64,000 bases of DNA from NCBI GenBank assembly GCA_902492045.1, contig CABUKB010000003.1:1-64000 (forward strand), read 5' to 3'. Below are positions 41,079-51,383 of the stretch, in pieces. This DNA is from an uncultured Oscillospiraceae bacterium. Its GTDB lineage: Bacteria; Bacillota; Clostridia; Oscillospirales; Acutalibacteraceae. Each line of letters opens with the position of its first letter. Position 1 is the first letter of the stretch. The position numbers were made by a program, and so were the translations under genes. The notes below the pieces were generated by a model. The model did not search any database. It was not told the DNA's origin and was given only the letters and a program-made list of their open reading frames with translations.

Positions 41079-42281
41079 TCAAACCTCGATACGCTCTTCG
41101 CCATCGGCCGAGAGGACGTATACCACGGGAATCCCCCGTTTCTCAGCATAACACAACGCATCCGAGCGAGTTTCCTGCAGGCTGAACTCTGTCAGACAGC
41201 CTTCGTCCGTCAAGGAGCGTACCTTGCTCAGGGCCTCGGCTTCATACCCATCCTCTGCAAAAACCAAAATCTCGGGCAGCATGGGCGGTTCCACCTGTCC
41301 CTTATCCAGCATCCCCTTGATGACGGCGTCGACATTGACGCCGAACCCGGTCGCGGGGTATGGGGATCCGAACTGCTGAAGCAGCGTATCGTAACGCCCG
41401 CCCGACACCACCGTGTCCCCACTGCCCTCCACATATCCGCGGAAAATGACACCGGTGTAGTATTCGTTGCGGTGAACGAGACCCAGATCAATCGTGACCT
41501 GATGCTCCAGCCCTAAATTCCGCATAGAGCTATACAGCCGGGCCAAATGATCCAGCGCCATCCGGCTGCGATCTCCACGGCACAGGGATTGCGCTTCCTG
41601 AAGGATCTCCTCCCCGCCGAACAAACGAGGCAGACGCCGCAGAGCTTCCACCGCTTCATTATCCGGCAGTCTGTCCAAGGTATCAGAGAGCGCGGCATAA
41701 TTCTTCATTTCGATCAGCATCCGGATCTCATCCCGGACATCCTCTTCCACATCCACTTCCTCCACAAGGGACTGAAAGAAACCGACATGGCCGATCTCCA
41801 AACGGAAATCGCCGCCGATACAAGGAAGACGCAGGACATCCGCCGCCAAAGACAGAATTTCCAGATCGGCGCGCTGGCCTCCTGTGCCGATGAGTTCCAC
41901 CCCTGCCTGGAATTCCTGGTCGTTCCGCCCGGAAAGGCTGTGGTTGAGATGATAAACATCCTGAGCGTAGTACAAACGGATGGGGAGGGACACCTGTTTG
42001 AGCCTGGTAGCGGTCAGCCTGGCGATGGGCATGGTGGAATCCGGCCGCATAACAAGCAGCCGGCCTTTGGAATCGGTCAGTTTATACATGCTCTCGGCCG
42101 GGATGGCGGGATGACCGGCCTGAAAGACATCGAAAAACTCCAGACCCGGCGTCATGACCTCGGAAAAACCGTGACAAATAAAGAGATCCGTCAGCATGCT
42201 TTCCGCTTCTCTCCTGGCCAGACATTCTTCAAACAACAAATCCCGGGTCCCCTCGGGTGTGATGCGTATGTTTTGTTTCAC
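41079..42281 (-). CDS. hisZ: ATP phosphoribosyltransferase regulatory subunit
   Basis: HisZ is a paralogue of histidyl-tRNA synthetase that allosterically controls HisG. The 400-residue protein has the class II synthetase-like N-terminus (TPEGTRDLLFEECL, PDSTMPIARL), FQAGVELIG in place of the synthetase motif, and GGRYDTLLQQFG. It is too short for a full synthetase. First gene of the his operon, about 50 bases from the promoter. Confidence 0.92.
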   Translation of the reverse strand: MKQNIRITPEGTRDLLFEECLARREAESMLTDLFICHGFSEVMTPGLEFFDVFQAGHPAIPAESMYKLTDSKGRLLVMRPDSTMPIARLTATRLKQVSLPIRLYYAQDVYHLNHSLSGRNDQEFQAGVELIGTGGQRADLEILSLAADVLRLPCIGGDFRLEIGHVGFFQSLVEEVDVEEDVRDEIRMLIEMKNYAALSDTLDRLPDNEAVEALRRLPRLFGGEEILQEAQSLCRGDRSRMALDHLARLYSSMRNLGLEHQVTIDLGLVHRNEYYTGVIFRGYVEGSGDTVVSGGRYDTLLQQFGSPYPATGFGVNVDAVIKGMLDKGQVEPPMLPEILVFAEDGYEAEALSKVRSLTDEGCLTEFSLQETRSDALCYAEKRGIPVVYVLSADGEERIEV

Positions 42282-42330
42282 AGTATCACCGAACTTTCCG
42301 AAACCTCTGATCCACTTTATCGTGATAGCG

Positions 42331-42366
42331 TGCTACTATGATAGCAGATAAAATAATCTATGTCAA
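42331..42366 (-). promoter_or_regulatory. his operon promoter with overlapping palindrome
   Basis: On the minus strand, TTGACA (42361-42366), 17 bases and TATCAT (42338-42343). The palindrome TGCTACTATGATAGCA (42331-42346, 5-bp arms) overlaps the -10 and could be an operator. No T-box or attenuator is present in the short leader. Upstream, 42367-42523 holds nothing recognisable. Confidence 0.75.
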
Positions 42367-42523
42367 GAACCCCAAATCCGTGTCTGCCGCCGGCACCGGA
42401 CAGCATCCAATCAGAGGACTCGGGGCTGGCGCCATCCGACATGGATTTTGCCACTGCATCATCCGCGATACTGGATAAGAATTCAGAAATTCGTCCAGAT
42501 ATGCGCCGTGGTCCCGCCCCTGC

Positions 42524-45500
42524 CTACATTTCAAACAAATTCATCTGACTGGTCGCGGGCAGGGCGTCCAGCACCCCGAGCTGGCGCAGGGATTCCAACA
42601 CCGCCTTGGTGATGCCGGATCGGTTTTGCAGATCATCACAGGATATATACGGCCCTGCCTCCCTGGCTTGCATAAGCGACTCGGCGGCCGCTTCCCCAAG
42701 CCCCTTGACCGCACTGAATGGAAGGCGGATTTTGCCGTCCTCCAGCATGAATTTATATGAATGAGACTTGTAGAGATCCACCGGAAGGTATTCGATGCCC
42801 CGCTGCATGGACTCATAAATCACGTGCAACGTTTCAGTCTGGGACTGCTCCTTGGCGGTAGCCTCCTTACCCTTTTGCCGCAGGGTATCCATCCACTGCT
42901 TGACCCCGTTTTTCCCTTTTGAAACCGGTTCGGCATCGAAATCCTCGCCCCGTCCGGTGAAATACGCCGCGTAATAGGCCGCCGGATGATACACCTTATA
43001 CCAGGCCACCCGGAGTGCTGCGATGATATAAGCAGCGGCATGGGCTTTGGGGAACATATACTTGATCTTCATACAGGAGTCCTTATACCAATCGGGCACT
43101 CCATGTTCTTTCATGGCGGTGAAATGCTCCTCTGTAAGCAGTTTGGTAGCGTTTCCCTTCCGCACGATCTCCATTATTTTAAACGCCATTTTAGGTTCCA
43201 AGCCCTTGTGCATCAGATAAGTCATGATGCTGTCCCGTGTTCCGATGACGTTGGAAATGGTGCAGGTGCCATTCTTAATCAGCTCCTGGGCATTCCCGAG
43301 CCACACATCGGTTCCGTGGGACAAGCCGGAAATTTGAAGGAGGTCGGCAAAGGTCTTGGGCTTGCATTCAAGAAGCATCTGCCGGACAAAAGGCGTTCCC
43401 ATTTCCGGAATCGACAGGGTGCCGTTCTCGCACTCAATCTGTTCCGCCGTCACCCCGAGTGGTTCTGGGGAGGTGAAGAGTTTATATACCTTCGGATCGG
43501 ACATATTGACTTCGGTGACAGGGATGCCGGTGTATTCCTCCAGATATTTGTAAATCGTCGGGATGACATGGCCAAGGTTGTCCAACTTTAGAATCGTGTC
43601 ATGAATGGAATGAAAATCAAAGTGCGTGGTAATGACATCGGAACTCGAATCGTCTGCGGGATGTTGGAGCGGGCAAAAGTCCTCGGCCTCGTGATCGTTG
43701 GGAACAACGACCATACCTCCGGGATGCTGTCCGGTGGTTCGTTTGATGCCGGTACATCCGGCCGTCAGACGGTTGATCTCGGCGTTGTTGAAGACGAGGC
43801 CGTGTTCCTCTGCGTATTTTTTTACATACCCAAATGCGGTTTTTTCTGCCACAGTGGAAATGGTTCCGGCCTTGAACACATGGTCGCTGCCGAACAGCGA
43901 TTCGGTGTATTTGTGGGCTCGGAGCTGATATTCGCTCGCGAAATTTAAGTCGATATCGGGGGCCTTGTCTCCATCGAATCCCAGAAAGGTCTCGAACGGA
44001 ATCTCGTGTCCGTCCCTGGAAAGAGGCTCCCCGCATACCGGGCAATTTTTATCCGGGAGATCAAAGCCGGAACCAACCGAGCCATCGGTAAAGAATTCCG
44101 TATAATGACATTTTTTGCAAAGATAATGGGGGGCCAGCGGGTTGACTTCTGAAATTCCGGCCATGAAGGCGACGAATGAAGAACCGACCGATCCACGGGA
44201 ACCCACCAGATAGCCATTTTCGACCGAATTCTGCACCAGCTTCTGCGCGATCATGTATAGGACGGCAAAGCCGTGCTTGACGATTGACGTGAGTTCGCGG
44301 TTGAGCCGTACCGATACGATTTCCGGCATCGGATCTCCATAAAGTGCTTTTGCGCGGCTCCAGGTGATCTCCTGGAGCTGTTCCTCCGCCCCGTCGATGT
44401 GCGGGGTAAAAGTACCCTCCGGTATCGGTCGGATATCGTCCACCATATCCGCGATGCGCCCGGGATTTTGAATCACCACTTCATGTGCTTTCTCATTCCC
44501 AAGATAGTCGAATTCAGCCAGCATTTCCTCCGTTGTGCGCAGATAGAGGGGGGCCTGCTGGTCAGCATCGGGATATCCCTGGCCTGCCTGAAGAATCCGG
44601 CGGTAGATCTCGTCTTCCGGATCCATGAAATGAACATCCCCCGTCGCGCAGACCGGGATATGCAGCTTTTCCCCCAAACCGACGATGGTGCGGTTGAATT
44701 CCTTCAGTTGCTCCTCGGACTGAACCAACCCCTCCCGCAGCATAAACCGATTGTTGCCGAGCGGCTGGATTTCGAGAAAGTCATAGAATTTCGCAATGTC
44801 ACAGAGTTCTCCCCATGGCTTACCGTCGAACACCGCGCGGAACAATTCGCCTTGTTCACAAGCGCTGCCCACGATCAGCCCCTCCCGGAACTCCATGAGT
44901 TTGGTCTTCGTAATCCGGGGTTTTTTATAAAAATTGTGCAGATGGCTCCAGGAGATCAGCTTGTAAAGATTCTTCAGCCCCTTGAGATTCTTCGCGAGAA
45001 GAATCAGATGAAAAGGCCTCGCCTTCTTGCTGTCTGCGCCGGCCAAAAGGGTATTGATTCCATCCACCGATACAATGCCCTTTTCCGCCTTCATGTCCGC
45101 GGCCAAATGGATAAAAATGTCCGCCAGCACCTTGGCGTCGTCGCAGGCACGGTGGTGCTGGAAAGGGTCCAGTTTGAGATGGCTGGCCACGGTATCAAGC
45201 TTATGGTTTTTGAGATGAGGATATAAAGCCCGGCAGATCGGAACCGTGTCGATGGAGGTAAAAGGATACGGCAGGCCCGACCGTCCCGCGGCCGCCCGGA
45301 TAAATCCGGTGTCAAAGGGCGCGTTGTGCGCGACCAGGATCTGGGCCTCCCCGCAAAAAGCGTAGAACTTCTCCAAAGCCTCCCTTTCACCAGGGGCGTC
45401 TTTGACCATTTCGTCGGTAATGCCGGTCAGTTCTGTGATCTTAGCCGGAATCGGTTTTTCCGGGTTGACAAACGTATCAAAACGGTCTGTCACTTCACCG

Positions 45501-46903
45501 TTTTTCAGCCGTACGGCGCCGATTTCGGTTATGCGCTCGGTCTGCGCGCTCAGTCCGGTGGTTTCGATATCGAACACGATGAATTCACCGTCGAGTTCCT
45601 CGTTCGCCGCCCCCTCCACCACCGGAATCCGGTCGTTGATATAATAAGCCTCCACGCCATAGAGGATTTTGATATCCTTCCCCTGTTTTTTCAGCTTGGC
45701 TGCAGCGTTCATGGCTTCCGGAAAAGCCTGTACCACGCCGTGGTCGGTGACGGCGATCGCTTTGTGTCCCCATTCCGCAGCCCGTGCGATGAGCGCCTCG
45801 GCGTCGGAAACCGCATCCATAGCGGACATTTTGGTATGTAAATGCAGTTCCACCCGTTTTTCGGGCGCACGGTCCTGTTTGATATAACGGGCTACGAGTG
45901 CCATGGATTTCGGTGCCAGCACCTGAGACTTGGCAAAAACGTCAAACTCGTATGATCCGCTGAGAAGGAGGCAACAGCCTTTTTTAACGGCCTGCATCGC
46001 CTCAAGCCTGGCTCTATCCCTCTTGGTGTCGGTCCAAAGGATGACGGTGATGGAACTTGTCCCGTCGGTTATCGACAAGGTATGGCGGATCCGGGTGCCG
46101 TCCCTGAAGGCCTTGGTCTCATATTCAAAAACCTCTCCCCACACCGTGACGTTGCTGCCGTCATCGGTCAGGCTACGCAGAGGGGTGGGAGATTCCTTGG
46201 TTACAGGCCCAAACAAAGCTTTCGCCGATTCAAGATAGACCGGCAGTCCGTCCGCAGGCGGTATCGTGGGATCGGACGGCTTTTTGGGGCTGGGTAGTTC
46301 TGTGGTGGAACCGGAAACAGGCGCAGACGTCCTCGCCGCCATCTGTTCCGCCCGGGCCTTTTCCCGTACAGCGGCTTCCCGTTCAGCCGCCTCTATCATG
46401 TCTCGGTATCCTGCATCCTGATCATCCACCCTCTCTTCACCATCGAAAACCAGAGATACCCGGCGTTGGAACATTTCAAAAACCAGTGCTTCTAAAGCCG
46501 CATCGGTTTTCGTGGTTTTGAGGACATTCAACCCTCCGTGACAGAGGGTGACGGTCATCGTTTCCCCGTCGATGCGGCAAACTGCATCCCGAAACGTCCC
46601 ATTGACCGCCGTGCATCGGCGGCGCAAAAACGACACCATGGTCGGGAAACAATCCGCACAAAACGAATCGGAAGGATACAAGGGCCGGAATTCCACCGAA
46701 GACAGGCCCAAACCCTTGGCGACGGCCTGTTCCGCCGCCTCGATTTCTTCATAAGCCGCAAAATGATCGAGCAGCAGCCGGGCGTGAAGCCAGCCACTGC
46801 CGCGGTGCAGCTCGATTTGGTCCACTGCGGCCTCCTGTAGGCCGGAATAGTTTCCACCGGTTAGATAAGGGCCGAAAAGCTGTGCAAACGATGCGTTGCT
46901 CAT
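42524..46903 (-). CDS. polC: DNA polymerase III alpha subunit, Gram-positive PolC
   Basis: This replicative polymerase of about 1459 residues has an N-terminal domain and an OB fold (VTVWGEVFEYETK). A PHP domain (VELHLHTKMSAMDAVSD) is interrupted by a DnaQ-like exonuclease (FIVFDIETTGLS, VAHNAPFDTGF, HHRACDDA). The polymerase core shows GSRGSVGSSF and DKAPDIDLNF, with a zinc finger (CKKCHY, CPVCGE). The ATG at 46901-46903 overlaps the ispG stop. It ends the pyrH-to-polC operon. Full length, no truncation. Confidence 0.97.
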   Translation of the reverse strand: MSNASFAQLFGPYLTGGNYSGLQEAAVDQIELHRGSGWLHARLLLDHFAAYEEIEAAEQAVAKGLGLSSVEFRPLYPSDSFCADCFPTMVSFLRRRCTAVNGTFRDAVCRIDGETMTVTLCHGGLNVLKTTKTDAALEALVFEMFQRRVSLVFDGEERVDDQDAGYRDMIEAAEREAAVREKARAEQMAARTSAPVSGSTTELPSPKKPSDPTIPPADGLPVYLESAKALFGPVTKESPTPLRSLTDDGSNVTVWGEVFEYETKAFRDGTRIRHTLSITDGTSSITVILWTDTKRDRARLEAMQAVKKGCCLLLSGSYEFDVFAKSQVLAPKSMALVARYIKQDRAPEKRVELHLHTKMSAMDAVSDAEALIARAAEWGHKAIAVTDHGVVQAFPEAMNAAAKLKKQGKDIKILYGVEAYYINDRIPVVEGAANEELDGEFIVFDIETTGLSAQTERITEIGAVRLKNGEVTDRFDTFVNPEKPIPAKITELTGITDEMVKDAPGEREALEKFYAFCGEAQILVAHNAPFDTGFIRAAAGRSGLPYPFTSIDTVPICRALYPHLKNHKLDTVASHLKLDPFQHHRACDDAKVLADIFIHLAADMKAEKGIVSVDGINTLLAGADSKKARPFHLILLAKNLKGLKNLYKLISWSHLHNFYKKPRITKTKLMEFREGLIVGSACEQGELFRAVFDGKPWGELCDIAKFYDFLEIQPLGNNRFMLREGLVQSEEQLKEFNRTIVGLGEKLHIPVCATGDVHFMDPEDEIYRRILQAGQGYPDADQQAPLYLRTTEEMLAEFDYLGNEKAHEVVIQNPGRIADMVDDIRPIPEGTFTPHIDGAEEQLQEITWSRAKALYGDPMPEIVSVRLNRELTSIVKHGFAVLYMIAQKLVQNSVENGYLVGSRGSVGSSFVAFMAGISEVNPLAPHYLCKKCHYTEFFTDGSVGSGFDLPDKNCPVCGEPLSRDGHEIPFETFLGFDGDKAPDIDLNFASEYQLRAHKYTESLFGSDHVFKAGTISTVAEKTAFGYVKKYAEEHGLVFNNAEINRLTAGCTGIKRTTGQHPGGMVVVPNDHEAEDFCPLQHPADDSSSDVITTHFDFHSIHDTILKLDNLGHVIPTIYKYLEEYTGIPVTEVNMSDPKVYKLFTSPEPLGVTAEQIECENGTLSIPEMGTPFVRQMLLECKPKTFADLLQISGLSHGTDVWLGNAQELIKNGTCTISNVIGTRDSIMTYLMHKGLEPKMAFKIMEIVRKGNATKLLTEEHFTAMKEHGVPDWYKDSCMKIKYMFPKAHAAAYIIAALRVAWYKVYHPAAYYAAYFTGRGEDFDAEPVSKGKNGVKQWMDTLRQKGKEATAKEQSQTETLHVIYESMQRGIEYLPVDLYKSHSYKFMLEDGKIRLPFSAVKGLGEAAAESLMQAREAGPYISCDDLQNRSGITKAVLESLRQLGVLDALPATSQMNLFEM

Positions 46904-47967
46904 AGTGTTTCCAATTCCTTCATCAATTCCTCGACAGCGCACGACTCCTCCACCGTGCGCACGATCTGTCCCTTTTTAAATAGAACGGCTTTCCCGTCGC
47001 CGCCCGCAATCCCGATATCCGCCTCTTTGGCCTCGCCCGGCCCGTTGACCACACATCCCATCACCGCAACCGTGACCGGTTTGTGTACCGAGCGCAGACG
47101 CTTTTCCACCTCGCCCGCGATGCGGATCAAATCAATTTTGGTCCGTCCGCAGGTGGGGCAGGACACCAAAGACGCCTCTCCCGCACGCCGATCCAGCGCA
47201 CGGAGCAGGTCAATCCCCGCCTCCACCTCTTTGACCGGATCGGCTGTCAGAGATATCCGGATGGTGTCCCCGATTCCGTCCAGGAGCAGGGAGCCGATCC
47301 CGGCGGCGGATTTGAGAATCCCCATCCGTTCGGTTCCCGCCTCGGTGACACCAAGGTGGAGCGGATAATCGCAGGCTTCTGCGATCAGACGGTAGGCCGC
47401 CACCATATTGGCGACGTTTGAAGATTTCAGCGACAGGACAATATCCGTAAAATCCGCCTTTTCCAGCAGGGAGACGTGATACAGGGCGCTGTCCCTCATA
47501 GCCTCCGGAGTAGGATGGCCATAGCGGGCAAGAATTTCTTTTTCCAGAGAACCGGCATTGACACCGATGCGGATCGGTATGCCGTGGGAACGGCAAGCGC
47601 CAACCACCGCCTTTACCCGGTCCTCTCCCCCGATATTGCCCGGATTGATCCGAATTTTATCCGCTCCGGCGGCGGCGGATTCGAGTGCCAGGCGGTAATC
47701 GAAATGGATATCCGCCACCAGTGGAACCGGCACCGCCTCTTTAATGGCTGGGATCAGGCGGACCGCTTCCCGGTTGGGGACCGCCACACGCAGAATGTCG
47801 CATCCAGCCTCATAAAGTTCCTGAGCCTGCCGGACATTGCCCTGTAGATCCTCGGCCGGAACGTTTAACATCGACTGAACGGCAATCGGGGCATTCCCAC
47901 CGATTTCCCTCTTCCCGACGTGAACAAGGCGGCTCCTGCGGCGTTTTTGGTCGAACTTTTCTCCCAT
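46900..47967 (-). CDS. ispG: 4-hydroxy-3-methylbut-2-enyl diphosphate synthase
   Basis: IspG is an iron-sulphur enzyme of the MEP isoprenoid pathway. The 355-residue protein has PIAVQSML, ADIHFDYRLAL, KIRINPGNIGG and the [4Fe-4S] ligands SCPTCGRTKID and VMGCVVNGPGEAKEADIG. The flavodoxin- or ferredoxin-type reductant is not identified here. It follows rseP. Confidence 0.96.
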   Translation of the reverse strand: MGEKFDQKRRRSRLVHVGKREIGGNAPIAVQSMLNVPAEDLQGNVRQAQELYEAGCDILRVAVPNREAVRLIPAIKEAVPVPLVADIHFDYRLALESAAAGADKIRINPGNIGGEDRVKAVVGACRSHGIPIRIGVNAGSLEKEILARYGHPTPEAMRDSALYHVSLLEKADFTDIVLSLKSSNVANMVAAYRLIAEACDYPLHLGVTEAGTERMGILKSAAGIGSLLLDGIGDTIRISLTADPVKEVEAGIDLLRALDRRAGEASLVSCPTCGRTKIDLIRIAGEVEKRLRSVHKPVTVAVMGCVVNGPGEAKEADIGIAGGDGKAVLFKKGQIVRTVEESCAVEELMKELETL

Positions 47968-48006
47968 CCCGCGTCCTCCTATCCGGCCGCCAGGAGGCGG
48001 CGGATT

Positions 48007-49212
48007 CTATATCGAATGAAACAGCTTGATAATGTCGCTGAACGTAACCAGAATAATCAACCCAAACAAAAGCAGCAGACCAATCGCATGGATGATCCCC
48101 TCATATTTGGGCGGAACCGGCTTGCGGAATATCAGCTCGATCAGCAGGAACAGGAAACGGCCGCCGTCGAGAGCCGGAATCGGCAGAAGATTGAAAATCC
48201 CGACATTCACCGAAATGAGCACCACCAGCATCAGCACATTTCCCAGACCAATCTGCCAATGCTCCTGCTGTGCCGCGTCCACCACCACATCCCCGATGGC
48301 ATCCACCGTCCCCACCGGACCGGACAGATCATTGAGGCCGTATTGACCGGTCAGCATACCGCCGAGGGTTCTCCAGATGAGCACCGATACCGTACACTCC
48401 ATCTTGGCGGACTGCACGATGGTGGAGGTAAAGGTCTGGGGAATCCCCTGCACATAGAAATCGTATTGAAGATAACGAGTTCCGTCATCCTCCGTCACGA
48501 TTTCAAAGGTGACGCCTTCGAGCTTTACCTTTTGCCTCTTGCCGTCGATTTCGCGGCGGACTTCCATATCGAATACACCGTCTTCATCGCTCTGCAGCAG
48601 CATGGCGAGATCCCGATCGGTAAACACGGTTTTGCCGTCCACTTTTAAAATAGTATCGCCCGGCCTGAGGCCGGTCTGATAGCTTGAGGCGTCCTCATTC
48701 AACACCGATATGGTGGTACTGCTGAACTGTACCTTGCCGTTTTCGTCCGGCAGCATACAAAAACCATAATATGCAATGAGAAGCACAAACCCCAGCACCA
48801 GGTTCATCACCGGTCCGGCAAGAATAATGATCATCCGACGCCAAACCTTTTTCTGGTTAAACGCTCTGGGATCGGGTGGCAAGGAAGCGGCATCTGCGCT
48901 TCCCGCTTCCTTGTCCTGCTGTGGAGGGGCCTCTTTATCTGCAAGCCGGACTTCTCCGCCTCCCGCGCTGTCCTCCCCCTCCATCGCGCAATATCCACCG
49001 ATAGGGAACAGGCGCAGCGTATACTGCGTCTCCTTTTTTCCGAATTTCAACAGCTTGGGTCCCATGCCAAGGGAAAACTCATTCACCTTGACACCCATGC
49101 ATTTAGCGGCGATAAAATGTCCCAGTTCGTGGACCATAATGATGATCCCAAAAACCAGAATTGCCGCCGCCAACCGTCCAACCTGTATCAGAAAACCCAC
49201 GTGTCTCTTCAC
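48007..49212 (-). CDS. rseP: RIP zinc metalloprotease RseP
   Basis: This protein of about 401 residues is a site-2 protease with the active motif HELGH near residue 29, a central PDZ domain (TGLRPGDTILKVDG), and the second motif NLLPIPALDGGR. Four membrane helices are likely. It cleaves membrane-bound regulators; the substrate here is unknown. Start is GTG directly after the dxr stop, or the GTG four codons later. Confidence 0.92.
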   Translation of the reverse strand: MKRHVGFLIQVGRLAAAILVFGIIIMVHELGHFIAAKCMGVKVNEFSLGMGPKLLKFGKKETQYTLRLFPIGGYCAMEGEDSAGGGEVRLADKEAPPQQDKEAGSADAASLPPDPRAFNQKKVWRRMIIILAGPVMNLVLGFVLLIAYYGFCMLPDENGKVQFSSTTISVLNEDASSYQTGLRPGDTILKVDGKTVFTDRDLAMLLQSDEDGVFDMEVRREIDGKRQKVKLEGVTFEIVTEDDGTRYLQYDFYVQGIPQTFTSTIVQSAKMECTVSVLIWRTLGGMLTGQYGLNDLSGPVGTVDAIGDVVVDAAQQEHWQIGLGNVLMLVVLISVNVGIFNLLPIPALDGGRFLFLLIELIFRKPVPPKYEGIIHAIGLLLLFGLIILVTFSDIIKLFHSI

Positions 49213-50433
49213 CTACTCCCTATTCATTCCGGCCCGTTCCCGCGTTCTGCGGCGGATCTCGGCATCGGCCTGCAAAACATCCTCTACCTGTCCGCCGTCT
49301 GGAAGAGAATCATCCAGCGCCTGCCCCGCCAGACAGCCGATGTCCATAAAACCGATACGCCCCTGCCGGAACAGGAGATTGGCTTCTTCGTTTGCGGCAT
49401 TGACGGCGGCGGGATACAACCCCCCCCGGCGGATTGCCTCCCGGCAAAGCCGTACACAGGGAAATGCCTCATCATCAGGCTCGGCAAAATGCAGTTTGCC
49501 CCACTCGCGTAGATCCAGCCGCCTCACCGGCGAGCAAGCCCGTTGCGGCCAAGTCATGGCGTATTGAATAGGCACCATCATATCCGGCGCCCCCAATTGA
49601 GCCAAAACCGCCCCGTCCTCATATTCCACCAGCGAATGGACCACACTCTCCCGATGGACAACGATATGGATCCGGTCCGGAGCCATATCAAAAAGCCAGC
49701 GAGCTTCGATCAGTTCGAGCCCTTTATTCATCATAGTGGCGGAATCAATGGTGATTTTGGCACCCATGCTCCAATTCGGATGGCACAAAGCCTGATCGGG
49801 GGTCACCTTCCGAAGCTCTTCGGCGGTTTTTCCGAAAAAGGGTCCTCCCGAAGCGGTCAGAATCAGGCGGCGGATTGAAGCTCCGGCTTCTCCTAATGGC
49901 GCCGGAGGGCTCCATGGCCCCACTGCCGTCCCTTGCAGGCACTGGAAAATGGCGGAATGCTCACTGTCCACAGGCAGCAGCCGGACCCGCTGGTTCCGTG
50001 CTGCCTCCATGACCAGTTCTCCACCCGCCACCAAGGTCTCCTTATTCGCCAGCGCCACGTCATGCCCGGCCCGGATAGCCGAGAGGGTCGGAAGGAGCCC
50101 GACCATCCCCACCACCGAATTGAGTACCAGATCCGCATCTTCGAGTGCCGCCACTTCACACAACCCATCCATTCCGGAGAAAATCCGGACCGGCAGATCC
50201 CCAGTCCGAACCCGGAGAGAGGCGGCCGCCTTTTCATCAAAGAGGGCCGCATATGCCGGACGAAAGCGGCGGATCTGCTCTTCAAGCAGACGGTCATTGG
50301 ACCCGGCAGCCAGTGCCAAAACAGGATAGCCGAGCCTTGCCGCCACATCGAGGGCCTGGGTTCCGATGGAACCCGTCGATCCGAGAATCGCCAATCGCTT
50401 TGGCGCAACAGAGGGCATTGGTCGTTTTATCAT
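49213..50433 (-). CDS. dxr: 1-deoxy-D-xylulose 5-phosphate reductoisomerase
   Basis: Dxr makes MEP from DXP with NADPH. The 406-residue protein has LAILGSTGSIGTQALDV, ALANKETLVAGGELV, the metal-binding VDSEHSAIFQCLQG, SGGPFFG and HPNWSMGAKITIDSATMMNKGLE. Together with ispG and uppS it supplies the lipid carrier for cell-wall synthesis. Confidence 0.97.
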   Translation of the reverse strand: MIKRPMPSVAPKRLAILGSTGSIGTQALDVAARLGYPVLALAAGSNDRLLEEQIRRFRPAYAALFDEKAAASLRVRTGDLPVRIFSGMDGLCEVAALEDADLVLNSVVGMVGLLPTLSAIRAGHDVALANKETLVAGGELVMEAARNQRVRLLPVDSEHSAIFQCLQGTAVGPWSPPAPLGEAGASIRRLILTASGGPFFGKTAEELRKVTPDQALCHPNWSMGAKITIDSATMMNKGLELIEARWLFDMAPDRIHIVVHRESVVHSLVEYEDGAVLAQLGAPDMMVPIQYAMTWPQRACSPVRRLDLREWGKLHFAEPDDEAFPCVRLCREAIRRGGLYPAAVNAANEEANLLFRQGRIGFMDIGCLAGQALDDSLPDGGQVEDVLQADAEIRRRTRERAGMNRE

Positions 50434-50489
50434 AGGGAGTTCCTCATAAAGTGGGATATATCGGGGCTTTTTATCCTTATATGCCCCGG

Positions 50490-51332
50490 TTACAGTGGAT
50501 AGACCAGTGGGACATACTGCACCAGAATATAGAGCACGGGCAGGACAAACATCAAGCTGTCAAAGCGGTCCATAATGCCGCCATGTCCCGGCATGATATG
50601 GCCGAAATCCTTGGCACCGCTCTGCCGTTTTATGACGGAAGCGAAGAGATCGCCCAACACCGACAAAGGCGCACAAAAGAGGGCAAGCAGCGCGATCTGC
50701 CAAAGATTCACATAAGCGGTATCGCCCAACGCCAAGATCTGATATAAATACGCCGCAAGGATACTGCTGGCGACCGACACCACGATGCCTCCGACCAAGC
50801 CCTCCACCGTCTTTTTCGGGCTGATCGTGGGGCAGAGCTTATGCCGGCCGAAAAAGGTTCCCACAAAATATGCGCCGATATCGCACAGCCACGGGATAAT
50901 CAAGGCCAGGAAAACATAAAAAAGGCCGTCTCTCTCGTCCCTCTGGCTGGTAGTCCGCAAATAAGCCAGGCAGGAGAAAGATATGGAGATAAGTAGTGAC
51001 AGCAGGAATACGAAGCCGGTGCGTTCCACAGGGAGGGTATCGTGATACCGCACTTGGATTATCGCCAGCGAAACCAGAAAGCCCAGCACCACGGTCGCAG
51101 ACGGGATCGGCCTCATCATCACGAGAAAAGGGGACAACAAAGCAAAAATCACCGCTGCGGTTTCCAGGCCGCGATGGTTGACCATCTTGGTGACGGCAAA
51201 AACTTCATACATAGCAATCGCGCATATACCCGCCATGGCAAAATTCAACACCATCGGGGGCAGCAACAACAGAACCACCAGGGCCAGCGCAACTCCGACG
51301 ATTCCCGTTAGAATACGAGATTTCAATGACAT
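50490..51332 (-). CDS. cdsA: Phosphatidate cytidylyltransferase
   Basis: CdsA makes CDP-diacylglycerol from phosphatidic acid and CTP. The protein of about 280 residues has eight predicted helices and the signature CDIGAYFVGTFFGRHKLCPTISPKKTVEG and GDLFASVIKRQSGAKDFGHIMPGHGGIMDRFDSL. The ATG at 51330-51332 is preferred to the preceding TTG. Confidence 0.95.
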   Translation of the reverse strand: MSLKSRILTGIVGVALALVVLLLLPPMVLNFAMAGICAIAMYEVFAVTKMVNHRGLETAAVIFALLSPFLVMMRPIPSATVVLGFLVSLAIIQVRYHDTLPVERTGFVFLLSLLISISFSCLAYLRTTSQRDERDGLFYVFLALIIPWLCDIGAYFVGTFFGRHKLCPTISPKKTVEGLVGGIVVSVASSILAAYLYQILALGDTAYVNLWQIALLALFCAPLSVLGDLFASVIKRQSGAKDFGHIMPGHGGIMDRFDSLMFVLPVLYILVQYVPLVYPL

Positions 51333-51383
51333 CAAGCCTTTCAGGCGTACTCTTTGCCGCCCACGGCGGCCTGACCGGTTTCA

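Noticed and set aside
42282..42337. T-box or attenuator before hisZ
   Set aside because: The leader is only about 50 bases and has no GGTGG T-box core or terminator.
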